Below are positions 1-11,888 of a DNA stretch of 64,000 nt, piece after piece. Source of the stretch: Nymphaea colorata (taxonomy: Eukaryota > Streptophyta > Magnoliopsida > Nymphaeales > Nymphaeaceae); the NCBI RefSeq assembly GCF_008831285.2, contig NW_022205068.1, positions 35,763 through 99,762 on the forward strand. The letters are read 5' to 3'. The notes under the pieces were generated by a model. That model saw only the letters and a list, made by a program, of their open reading frames with translations. It did not search any database and had not been told where the DNA came from. Every line of letters begins with the position of its first letter. Position 1 is the stretch's first letter. The translations under genes and the position numbers were made by a program.

Positions 1-39
1 CTAAGCAAATGAATGGCATAACCCCCATTCATTTATATG

Positions 40-150
40 AACTTGTGATTTCAATCCTTAAATCGTTCTATGTAGACATAACAACAAGTTAAACGCATTC
101 GATTGCCTACAATAATATGTATATGTATAAAACACGTAATATATGTATAC
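40..150 (+). repeat. Monomer M1 (about 109-111 bp)
   Basis: Starts with the box AACTTGTGATTTCAA and has the usual TCCTTAAATC follow-on. The monomer core appears at 89-104 as TTAAACGCATTCGATT, in the register where M3, M4 and M6 carry CATTGGATTAAC. Its second half (105-150) is an unusually AT-rich stretch of TATG/TATA words instead of the GCAAATGAATG segment seen in M3 and M6. It contains variable site 2 near position 53 (CAAATCC, CAATTCC or CAATCC) and variable site 3 at 134 (CACG, CGCG or CCG). Confidence 0.8.
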
Positions 151-180
151 GAGTGATAAGTATACGATAATACATATAAC
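111..180. repeat. AT-rich dyad-bearing segment at the M1/M2 boundary
   Basis: TATATGTAT at 120-128 pairs with ATACATATA at 170-178. Between them GTATACG occurs twice (145-151 and 160-166), and GTATAC is itself palindromic. ATATGTATA is also directly repeated (121-129 and 141-149). The segment is the most AT-rich and most self-complementary part of the unit and recurs once per unit. Confidence 0.7.
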
Positions 181-248
181 TAATTAAACGCGTTCAATTA
201 ACTTTACATGATCAAATGAATAACATTTATTTCATGCATATTCATTTG
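151..248 (+). repeat. Monomer M2, diverged and shortened (about 98-101 bp)
   Basis: Looks at first like extra DNA between two regular monomers. However, GAGTGATAAG at 151-160 lies almost one monomer length after the M1 box and keeps the GTGAT of the box. Its core TTAAACGCGTTCAATT at 184-199 matches the M1 core at 14 of 16 positions and runs straight into AACTTTACATGATCAAATGAATAAC, which aligns with AACTATAGTGAAGCAAATGAA of M3. The monomer is short by about 12-16 bp between box and core. I infer a degenerate sixth monomer; an insertion flanked by a 16-bp direct duplication is the alternative. Variable site 4 (AACTTTAC, AACTTAC, once AACTCTAC) lies at about 204. Confidence 0.6.
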
Positions 249-361
249 AACTTGTGATTTTGAAACCCTTAAATCATCCAATATAAGCGTAACATGTTCA
301 ACACATTGGATTAACTATAGTGAAGCAAATGAATGATTAAAGTCTCATCTGTATTCATACA
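249..361 (+). repeat. Monomer M3 (113-114 bp)
   Basis: Box AACTTGTGATTTTGAAACCC, distinguished from the other monomers by TTTTGAAACCC after the box. The core reads CACATTGGATTAACTATAG and is followed by GAAGCAAATGAA. Variable site 5 is near 333 (AATGAACTG, AATGAATTG or AATGAATG). A rarer substitution, AAATCGTCC for AAATCATCC, occurs at about 2919, 17483 (inverted) and 63973. Confidence 0.85.
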
Positions 362-475
362 AACTTGTGATTTCAGTACATTAAATCAATCATTATAAAT
401 TAACAACATGTTGAACACATTGGATTAACTATAGGGGATCGAATGAAAGGCTTAAATCCTATTCGTATTGATACG
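362..475 (+). repeat. Monomer M4 (114 bp)
   Basis: Box AACTTGTGATTTCAGTACAT, then ATTAAATCAATCATT. The core CACATTGGATTAACTATAG is identical to that of M3, making M3 and M4 the closest pair in the core region. It ends in the TTCGTAT half of a perfect dyad that straddles the M4/M5 boundary. Some copies read TTGATTAAC (one G missing), and one copy near 7691 has TTGTATTAAC. Confidence 0.85.
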
Positions 476-477
476 AA
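462..477. repeat. Perfect 16-bp dyad TTCGTATTGATACGAA
   Basis: TTCGTAT and ATACGAA form a perfect 7-bp inverted repeat around TG, at the M4/M5 boundary, once per HOR unit. It is present in nearly every copy, including inverted ones. It could be a dimeric protein-binding site or merely a by-product of satellite evolution; nothing in the sequence decides this. Confidence 0.8.
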
Positions 478-587
478 CTTGTGATTTCAATCCCTTAAAT
501 CAATCAATATAAATAAAACAAGTCCAACTCATGTTATTAACAATAAAGGAGCCAATCAATTGCTTAAATTTCATTCATATTCATACA
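476..587 (+). repeat. Monomer M5 (112 bp)
   Basis: Box AACTTGTGATTTCAATCCC, then TTAAATCAATCAATATAAAT. The core is degenerate (CATGTTATTAACAATAAAGG in place of CATTGGATTAAC). A frequent variant has AACAAAAAGG for AACAATAAAGG, and GAGCAATC for GAGCCAATC. The end TTCATTCATATTCATAC matches the end of M3 (TGTATTCATAC). Confidence 0.85.
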
Positions 588-700
588 AACGTTTCGTTTC
601 AATACTTTTAACCGTTCAATATAAATGTAACAACAACTTAAAGTCATTGGATTAACGATAACTAAGCAAATGAATGGCATAACCCCCATTCATTTATATG
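588..700 (+). repeat. Monomer M6 with degenerate box (113 bp)
   Basis: The box is altered to AAACGTTTCGTTTCAA, keeping spacing but losing CTTGTGA. The rest is monomer-like: AATATAAATGTAACAACAACTT, then the core TCATTGGATTAACGATAA, then GCAAATGAATGGC. It spans the register mark used here for unit starts and variable site 1 (ATAACTAAGC, ATAAGTAAGC or ATAATAAGC). Confidence 0.8.
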
Positions 701-3700
701 AACTTGTGATTTCAAATCCTTAAATCGTTCTATGTAGACATAACAACAAGTTAAACGCATTCGATTGCCTACAATAATATGTATATGTATAAAACCGTAA
801 TATATGTATACGAGTGATAAGTATACGATAATACATATAACTAATTAAACGCGTTCAATTAACTTACATGATCAAATGAATAACATTTATTTCATGCATA
901 TTCATTTGAACTTGTGATTTTGAAACCCTTAAATCATCCAATATAAGCGTAACATGTTCAACACATTGGATTAACTATAGTGAAGCAAATGAATTGATTA
1001 AAGTCTCATCTGTATTCATACAAACTTGTGATTTCAGTACATTAAATCAATCATTATAAATTAACAACATGTTGAACACATTGGATTAACTATAGGGGAT
1101 CGAATGAAAGGCTTAAATCCTATTCGTATTGATACGAACTTGTGATTTCAATCCCTTAAATCAATCAATATAAATAAAACAAGTCCAACTCATGTTATTA
1201 ACAATAAAGGAGCCAATCAATTGCTTAAATTTCATTCATATTCATACAAACGTTTCGTTTCAATACTTTTAACCGTTCAATATAAATGTAACAACAACTT
1301 AAAGTCATTGGATTAACGATAACTAAGCAAATGAATGGCATAACCCCATTCATTTATATGAACTTGTGATTTCAAATCCTTAAATCGTTCTATGTAGACA
1401 TAACAACAAGTTAAACGCATTCGATTGCCTACAATAATATGTATATGTATAAAACACGTAATATATGTATACGAGTGATAAGTATACGATAATACATATA
1501 ACTAATTAAACGCGTTCAATTAACTTACATGATCAAATGAATAACATTTATTTCATGCATATTCATTTGAACTTGTGATTTTGAAACCCTTAAATCATCC
1601 AATATAAGCGTAACATGTTCAACACATTGGATTAACTATAGTGAAGCAAATGAACTGATTAAAGTCTCATCTGTATTCATACAAACTTGTGATTTCAGTA
1701 CATTAAATCAATCATTATAAATTAACAACATGTTGAACACATTGGATTAACTATAGGGGATCGAATGAAAGGCTTAAATCCTATTCGTATTGATACGAAC
1801 TTGTGATTTCAATCCCTTAAATCAATCAATATAAATAAAACAAGTCCAACTCATGTTATTAACAATAAAGGAGCCAATCAATTGCTTAAATTTCATTCAT
1901 ATTCATACAAACGTTTCGTTTCAATACTTTTAACCGTTCAATATAAATGTAACAACAACTTAAAGTCATTGGATTAACGATAACTAAGCAAATGAATGGC
2001 ATAACCCCCATTCATTTATATGAACTTGTGATTTCAAATCCTTAAATCGTTCTATGTAGACATAACAACAAGTTAAACGCATTCGATTGCCTACAATAAT
2101 ATGTATATGTATAAAACCGTAATATATGTATACGAGTGATAAGTATACGATAATACATATAACTAATTAAACGCGTTCAATTAACTTTACATGATCAAAT
2201 GAATAACATTTATTTCATGCATATTCATTTGAACTTGTGATTTTGAAACCCTTAAATCATCCAATATAAGCGTAACATGTTCAACACATTGGATTAACTA
2301 TAGTGAAGCAAATGAATTGATTAAAGTCTCATCTGTATTCATACAAACTTGTGATTTCAGTACATTAAATCAATCATTATAAATTAACAACATGTTGAAC
2401 ACATTGGATTAACTATAGGGGATCGAATGAAAGGCTTAAATCCTATTCGTATTGATACGAACTTGTGATTTCAATCCCTTAAATCAATCAATATAAATAA
2501 AACAAGTCCAACTCATGTTATTAACAATAAAGGAGCCAATCAATTGCTTAAATTTCATTCATATTCATACAAACGTTTCGTTTCAATACTTTTAACCGTT
2601 CAATATAAATGTAACAACAACTTAAAGTCATTGGATTAACGATAACTAAGCAAATGAATGGCATAACCCCCATTCATTTATATGAACTTGTGATTTCAAA
2701 TCCTTAAATCGTTCTATGTAGACATAACAACAAGTTAAACGCATTCGATTGCCTACAATAATATGTATATGTATAAAACCGTAATATATGTATACGAGTG
2801 ATAAGTATACGATAATACATATAACTAATTAAACGCGTTCAATTAACTTACATGATCAAATGAATAACATTTATTTCATGCATATTCATTTGAACTTGTG
2901 ATTTTGAAACCCTTAAATCGTCCAATATAAGCGTAACATGTTCAACACATTGGATTAACTATAGTGAAGCAAATGAATGATTAAAGTCTCATCTGTATTC
3001 ATACAAACTTGTGATTTCAGTACATTAAATCAATCATTATAAATTAACAACATGTTGAACACATTGGATTAACTATAGGGGATCGAATGAAAGGCTTAAA
3101 TCCTATTCGTATTGATACGAACTTGTGATTTCAATCCCTTAAATCAATCAATATAAATAAAACAAGTCCAACTCATGTTATTAACAATAAAGGAGCCAAT
3201 CAATTGCTTAAATTTCATTCATATTCATACAAACGTTTCGTTTCAATACTTTTAACCGTTCAATATAAATGTAACAACAACTTAAAGTCATTGGATTAAC
3301 GATAACTAAGCAAATGAATGGCATAACCCCCATTCATTTATATGAACTTGTGATTTCAAATCCTTAAATCGTTCTATGTAGACATAACAACAAGTTAAAC
3401 GCATTCGATTGCCTACAATAATATGTATATGTATAAAACGCGTAATATATGTATACGAGTGATAAGTATACGATAATACATATAACTAATTAAACGCGTT
3501 CAATTAACTTACATGATCAAATGAATAACATTTATTTCATGCATATTCATTTGAACTTGTGATTTTGAAACCCTTAAATCATCCAATATAAGCGTAACAT
3601 GTTCAACACATTGGATTAACTATAGTGAAGCAAATGAACTGATAAAGTCTCATCTGTATTCATACAAACTTGTGATTTCAGTACATTAAATCAATCATTA

Positions 3701-6700
3701 TAAATTAACAACATGTTGAACACATTGGATTAACTATAGGGGATCGAATGAAAGGCTTAAATCCTATTCGTATTGATACGAACTTGTGATTTCAATCCCT
3801 TAAATCAATCAATATAAATAAAACAAGTCCAACTCATGTTATTAACAATAAAGGAGCCAATCAATTGCTTAAATTTCATTCATATTCATACAAACGTTTC
3901 GTTTCAATACTTTTAACCGTTCAATATAAATGTAACAACAACTTAAAGTCATTGGATTAACGATAACTAAGCAAATGAATGGCATAACCCCCATTCATTT
4001 ATATGAACTTGTGATTTCAAATCCTTAAATCGTTCTATGTAGACATAACAACAAGTTAAACGCATTCGATTGCCTACAATAATATGTATATGTATAAAAC
4101 CGTAATATATGTATACGAGTGATAAGTATACGATAATACATATAACTAATTAAACGCGTTCAATTAACTTTACATGATCAAATGAATAACATTTATTTCA
4201 TGCATATTCATTTGAACTTGTGATTTTGAAACCCTTAAATCATCCAATATAAGCGTAACATGTTCAACACATTGGATTAACTATAGTGAAGCAAATGAAC
4301 TGATTAAAGTCTCATCTGTATTCATACAAACTTGTGATTTCAGTACATTAAATCAATCATTATAAATTAACAACATGTTGAACACATTGGATTAACTATA
4401 GGGGATCGAATGAAAGGCTTAAATCCTATTCGTATTGATACGAACTTGTGATTTCAATCCCTTAAATCAATCAATATAAATAAAACAAGTCCAACTCATG
4501 TTATTAACAAAAAGGAGCAATCAATTGCTTAAATTTCATTCATATTCATACAAACGTTTCGTTTCAATACTTTTAACCGTTCAATATAAATGTAACAACA
4601 ACTTAAAGTCATTGGATTAACGATAACTAAGCAAATGAATGCATAACCCCATTCATTTATATGAACTTGTGATTTCAATCCTTAAATCGTTCTATGTAGA
4701 CATAACAACAAGTTAAACGCATTCGATTGCCTACAATAATATGTATATGTATAAAACGTAATATATGTATACGAGTGATAAGTATACGATAATACATATA
4801 ACTAATTAAACGCGTTCAATTAACTTACATGATCAAATGAATAACATTTATTTCATGCATATTCATTTGAACTTGTGATTTTGAAACCCTTAAATCATCC
4901 AATATAAGCGTAACATGTTCAACACATTGGATTAACTATAGTGAAGCAAATGAATTGATTAAAGTCTCATCTGTATTCATACAAACTTGTGATTTCAGTA
5001 CATTAAATCAATCATTATAAATTAACAACATGTTGAACACATTGGATTAACTATAGGGGATCGAATGAAAGGCTTAAATCCTATTCGTATTGATACGAAC
5101 TTGTGATTTCAATCCCTTAAATCAATCAATATAAATAAAACAAGTCCAACTCATGTTATTAACAATAAAGGAGCCAATCAATTGCTTAAATTTCATTCAT
5201 ATTCATACAAACGTTTCGTTTCAATACTTTTAACCGTTCAATATAAATGTAACAACAACTTAAAGTCATTGGATTAACGATAACTAAGCAAATGAATGGC
5301 ATAACCCCCATTCATTTATATGAACTTGTGATTTCAAATCCTTAAATCGTTCTATGTAGACATAACAACAAGTTAAACGCATTCGATTGCCTACAATAAT
5401 ATGTATATGTATAAAACACGTAATATATGTATACGAGTGATAAGTATACGATAATACATATAACTAATTAAACGCGTTCAATTAACTTTACATGATCAAA
5501 TGAATAACATTTATTTCATGCATATTCATTTGAACTTGTGATTTTGAAACCCTTAAATCATCCAATATAAGCGTAACATGTTCAACACATTGGATTAACT
5601 ATAGTGAAGCAAATGAACTGATTAAAGTCTCATCTGTATTCATACAAACTTGTGATTTCAGTACATTAAATCAATCATTATAAATTAACAACATGTTGAA
5701 CACATTGGATTAACTATAGGGGATCGAATGAAAGGCTTAAATCCTATTCGTATTGATACGAACTTGTGATTTCAATCCCTTAAATCAATCAATATAAATA
5801 AAACAAGTCCAACTCATGTTATTAACAATAAAGGAGCCAATCAATTGCTTAAATTTCATTCATATTCATACAAACGTTTCGTTTCAATACTTTTAACCGT
5901 TCAATATAAATGTAACAACAACTTAAAGTCATTGGATTAACGATAACTAAGCAAATGAATGGCATAACCCCCATTCATTTATATGAACTTGTGATTTCAA
6001 ATCCTTAAATCGTTCTATGTAGACATAACAACAAGTTAAACGCATTCGATTGCCTACAATAATATGTATATGTATAAAACCGTAATATATGTATACGAGT
6101 GATAAGTATACGATAATACATATAACTAATTAAACGCGTTCAATTAACTTACATGATCAAATGAATAACATTTATTTCATGCATATTCATTTGAACTTGT
6201 GATTTTGAAACCCTTAAATCATCCAATATAAGCGTAACATGTTCAACACATTGGATTAACTATAGTGAAGCAAATGAACTGATTAAAGTCTCATCTGTAT
6301 TCATACAAACTTGTGATTTCAGTACATTAAATCAATCATTATAAATTAACAACATGTTGAACACATTGGATTAACTATAGGGGATCGAATGAAAGGCTTA
6401 AATCCTATTCGTATTGATACGAACTTGTGATTTCAATCCCTTAAATCAATCAATATAAATAAAACAAGTCCAACTCATGTTATTAACAATAAAGGAGCCA
6501 ATCAATTGCTTAAATTTCATTCATATTCATACAAACGTTTCGTTTCAATACTTTTAACCGTTCAATATAAATGTAACAACAACTTAAAGTCATTGGATTA
6601 ACGATAACTAAGCAAATGAATGGCATAACCCCCATTCATTTATATGAACTTGTGATTTCAAATCCTTAAATCGTTCTATGTAGACATAACAACAAGTTAA

Positions 6701-9700
6701 ACGCATTCGATTGCCTACAATAATATGTATATGTATAAAACACGTAATATATGTATACGAGTGATAAGTATACGATAATACATATAACTAATTAAACGCG
6801 TTCAATTAACTTTACATGATCAAATGAATAACATTTATTTCATGCATATTCATTTGAACTTGTGATTTTGAAACCCTTAAATCATCCAATATAAGCGTAA
6901 CATGTTCAACACATTGGATTAACTATAGTGAAGCAAATGAACTGATTAAAGTCTCATCTGTATTCATACAAACTTGTGATTTCAGTACATTAAATCAATC
7001 ATTATAAATTAACAACATGTTGAACACATTGGATTAACTATAGGGGATCGAATGAAAGGCTTAAATCCTATTCGTATTGATACGAACTTGTGATTTCAAT
7101 CCCTTAAATCAATCAATATAAATAAAACAAGTCCAACTCATGTTATTAACAATAAAGGAGCCAATCAATTGCTTAAATTTCATTCATATTCATACAAACG
7201 TTTCGTTTCAATACTTTTAACCGTTCAATATAAATGTAACAACAACTTAAAGTCATTGGATTAACGATAACTAAGCAAATGAATGGCATAACCCCCATTC
7301 ATTTATATGAACTTGTGATTTCAAATCCTTAAATCGTTCTATGTAGACATAACAACAAGTTAAACGCATTCGATTGCCTACAATAATATGTATATGTATA
7401 AAACGCGTAATATATGTATACGAGTGATAAGTATACGATAATACATATAACTAATTAAACGCGTTCAATTAACTTACATGATCAAATGAATAACATTTAT
7501 TTCATGCATATTCATTTGAACTTGTGATTTTGAAACCCTTAAATCATCCAATATAAGCGTAACATGTTCAACACATTGGATTAACTATAGTGAAGCAAAT
7601 GAACTGATAAAGTCTCATTGTATTCATACAAACTTGTGATTTCAGTACATTAAATCAATCATTATAAATTAACAACATGTTGAACACATTGTATTAACTA
7701 TAGGGGATCGAATGAAAGGCTTAAATCCTATTCGTATTGATACGAACTTGTGATTTCAATCCCTTAAATCAATCAATATAAATAAAACAAGTCCAACTCA
7801 TGTTATTAACAAAAAGGAGCCAATCAATTGCTTAAATTTCATTCATATTCATACAAACGTTTCGTTTCAATACTTTTAACCGTTCAATATAAATGTAACA
7901 ACAACTTAAAGTCATTGGATTAACGATAACTAAGCAAATGAATGGCATAACCCCCATTCATTTATATGAACTTGTGATTTCAAATCCTTAAATCGTTCTA
8001 TGTAGACATAACAACAAGTTAAACGCATTCGATTGCCTACAATAATATGTATATGTATAAAACCGTAATATATGTATACGAGTGATAAGTATACGATAAT
8101 ACATATAACTAATTAAACGCGTTCAATTAACTTACATGATCAAATGAATAACATTTATTTCATGCATATTCATTTGAACTTGTGATTTTGAAACCCTTAA
8201 ATCATCCAATATAAGCGTAACATGTTCAACACATTGGATTAACTATAGTGAAGCAAATGAACTGATTAAAGTCTCATCTGTATTCATACAAACTTGTGAT
8301 TTCAGTACATTAAATCAATCATTATAAATTAACAACATGTTGAACACATTGGATTAACTATAGGGGATCGAATGAAAGGCTTAAATCCTATTCGTATTGA
8401 TACGAACTTGTGATTTCAATCCCTTAAATCAATCAATATAAATAAAACAAGTCCAACTCATGTTATTAACAATAAAGGAGCCAATCAATTGCTTAAATTT
8501 CATTCATATTCATACAAACGTTTCGTTTCAATACTTTTAACCGTTCAATATAAATGTAACAACAACTTAAAGTCATTGGATTAACGATAACTAAGCAAAT
8601 GAATGGCATAACCCCCATTCATTTATATGAACTTGTGATTTCAAATCCTTAAATCGTTCTATGTAGACATAACAACAAGTTAAACGCATTCGATTGCCTA
8701 CAATAATATGTATATGTATAAAACGCGTAATATATGTATACGAGTGATAAGTATACGATAATACATATAACTAATTAAACGCGTTCAATTAACTTACATG
8801 ATCAAATGAATAACATTTATTTCATGCATATTCATTTGAACTTGTGATTTTGAAACCCTTAAATCATCCAATATAAGCGTAACATGTTCAACACATTGGA
8901 TTAACTATAGTGAAGCAAATGAATGATAAAGTCTCATCTGTATTCATACAAACTTGTGATTTCAGTACATTAAATCAATCATTATAAATTAACAACATGT
9001 TGAACACATTGGATTAACTATAGGGGATCGAATGAAAGGCTTAAATCCTATTCGTATTGATACGAACTTGTGATTTCAATCCCTTAAATCAATCAATATA
9101 AATAAAACAAGTCCAACTCATGTTATTAACAATAAAGGAGCCAATCAATTGCTTAAATTTCATTCATATTCATACAAACGTTTCGTTTCAATACTTTTAA
9201 CCGTTCAATATAAATGTAACAACAACTTAAAGTCATTGGATTAACGATAACTAAGCAAATGAATGGCATAACCCCATTCATTTATATGAACTTGTGATTT
9301 CAAATCCTTAAATCGTTCTATGTAGACATAACAACAAGTTAAACGCATTCGATTGCCTACAATAATATGTATATGTATAAAACCGTAATATATGTATACG
9401 AGTGATAAGTATACGATAATACATATAACTAATTAAACGCGTTCAATTAACTTACATGATCAAATGAATAACATTTATTTCATGCATATTCATTTGAACT
9501 TGTGATTTTGAAACCCTTAAATCATCCAATATAAGCGTAACATGTTCAACACATTGGATTAACTATAGTGAAGCAAATGAACTGATTAAAGTCTCATCTG
9601 TATTCATACAAACTTGTGATTTCAGTACATTAAATCAATCATTATAAATTAACAACATGTTGAACACATTGGATTAACTATAGGGGATCGAATGAAAGGC

Positions 9701-11888
9701 TTAAATCCTATTCGTATTGATACGAACTTGTGATTTCAATCCCTTAAATCAATCAATATAAATAAAACAAGTCCAACTCATGTTATTAACAAAAAGGAGC
9801 CAATCAATTGCTTAAATTTCATTCATATTCATACAAACGTTTCGTTTCAATACTTTTAACCGTTCAATATAAATGTAACAACAACTTAAAGTCATTGGAT
9901 TAACGATAACTAAGCAAATGAATGGCATAACCCCCATTCATTTATATGAACTTGTGATTTCAAATCCTTAAATCGTTCTATGTAGACATAACAACAAGTT
10001 AAACGCATTCGATTGCCTACAATAATATGTATATGTATAAAACGCGTAATATATGTATACGAGTGATAAGTATACGATAATACATATAACTAATTAAACG
10101 CGTTCAATTAACTTACATGATCAAATGAATAACATTTATTTCATGCATATTCATTTGAACTTGTGATTTTGAAACCCTTAAATCATCCAATATAAGCGTA
10201 ACATGTTCAACACATTGGATTAACTATAGTGAAGCAAATGAACTGATAAAGTCTCATCTGTATTCATACAAACTTGTGATTTCAGTACATTAAATCAATC
10301 ATTATAAATTAACAACATGTTGAACACATTGGATTAACTATAGGGGATCGAATGAAAGGCTTAAATCCTATTCGTATTGATACGAACTTGTGATTTCAAT
10401 CCCTTAAATCAATCAATATAAATAAAACAAGTCCAACTCATGTTATTAACAAAAAGGAGCCAATCAATTGCTTAAATTTCATTCATATTCATACAAACGT
10501 TTCGTTTCAATACTTTTAACCGTTCAATATAAATGTAACAACAACTTAAAGTCATTGGATTAACGATAACTAAGCAAATGAATGGCATAACCCCATTCAT
10601 TTATATGAACTTGTGATTTCAAATCCTTAAATCGTTCTATGTAGACATAACAACAAGTTAAACGCATTCGATTGCCTACAATAATATGTATATGTATAAA
10701 ACGCGTAATATATGTATACGAGTGATAAGTATACGATAATACATATAACTAATTAAACGCGTTCAATTAACTTTACATGATCAAATGAATAACATTTATT
10801 TCATGCATATTCATTTGAACTTGTGATTTTGAAACCCTTAAATCATCCAATATAAGCGTAACATGTTCAACACATTGGATTAACTATAGTGAAGCAAATG
10901 AATGATTAAAGTCTCATCTGTATTCATACAAACTTGTGATTTCAGTACATTAAATCAATCATTATAAATTAACAACATGTTGAACACATTGATTAACTAT
11001 AGGGGATCGAATGAAAGGCTTAAATCCTATTCGTATTGATACGAACTTGTGATTTCAATCCCTTAAATCAATCAATATAAATAAAACAAGTCCAACTCAT
11101 GTTATTAACAATAAAGGAGCCAATCAATTGCTTAAATTTCATTCATATTCATACAAACGTTTCGTTTCAATACTTTTAACCGTTCAATATAAATGTAACA
11201 ACAACTTAAAGTCATTGGATTAACGATAATAAGCAAATGAATGGCATAACCCCCATTCATTTATATGAACTTGTGATTTCAATCCTTAAATCGTTCTATG
11301 TAGACATAACAACAAGTTAAACGCATTCGATTGCCTACAATAATATGTATATGTATAAAACCGTAATATATGTATACGAGTGATAAGTATACGATAATAC
11401 ATATAACTAATTAAACGCGTTCAATTAACTTACATGATCAAATGAATAACATTTATTTCATGCATATTCATTTGAACTTGTGATTTTGAAACCCTTAAAT
11501 CATCCAATATAAGCGTAACATGTTCAACACATTGGATTAACTATAGTGAAGCAAATGAACTGATAAAGTCTCATCTGTATTCATACAAACTTGTGATTTC
11601 AGTACATTAAATCAATCATTATAAATTAACAACATGTTGAACACATTGGATTAACTATAGGGGATCGAATGAAAGGCTTAAATCCTATTCGTATTGATAC
11701 GAACTTGTGATTTCAATCCCTTAAATCAATCAATATAAATAAAACAAGTCCAACTCATGTTATTAACAATAAAGGAGCCAATCAATTGCTTAAATTTCAT
11801 TCATATTCATACAAACGTTTCGTTTCAATACTTTTAACCGTTCAATATAAATGTAACAACAACTTAAAGTCATTGGATTAACGATAAC

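Larger units (their letters stand above)
1..661 (+). repeat. Representative HOR unit (first copy)
   Basis: First complete unit, 661 bp. The fullest copies (for example 5285-5947 and 6609-7271) are 663 bp, because the first copy lacks one base at two variable sites (near 53 and near 333). By hand count it has 108 C and 78 G, so about 28% GC, with a C-over-G excess on this strand. It contains 16 CpG against about 12.7 expected from base composition. The unit holds five clear boxes of the AACTTGTGATTT type at 40, 249, 362, 476 and 588 (the last degenerate), spaced 209, 113, 114, 112 and 113 bp. The single long interval hides a sixth, diverged monomer. No reading frame longer than about 77 codons arises in any copy. 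Confidence 0.95.

Noticed and set aside
420-450. Bacterial promoter or ribosome-binding site (TATAGGGGATCGAATG, AAAGGAGCC)
   Set aside because: These words recur in every unit and precede no reading frame; they are incidental to the repeat.
461-478. CENP-B box-like motif around TTCGTATTGATACGAA
   Set aside because: It begins with TTCG, but the required A and CGGG are not at the CENP-B box positions on either strand (CGAA instead of CGGG, and shifted). It is only a palindrome.
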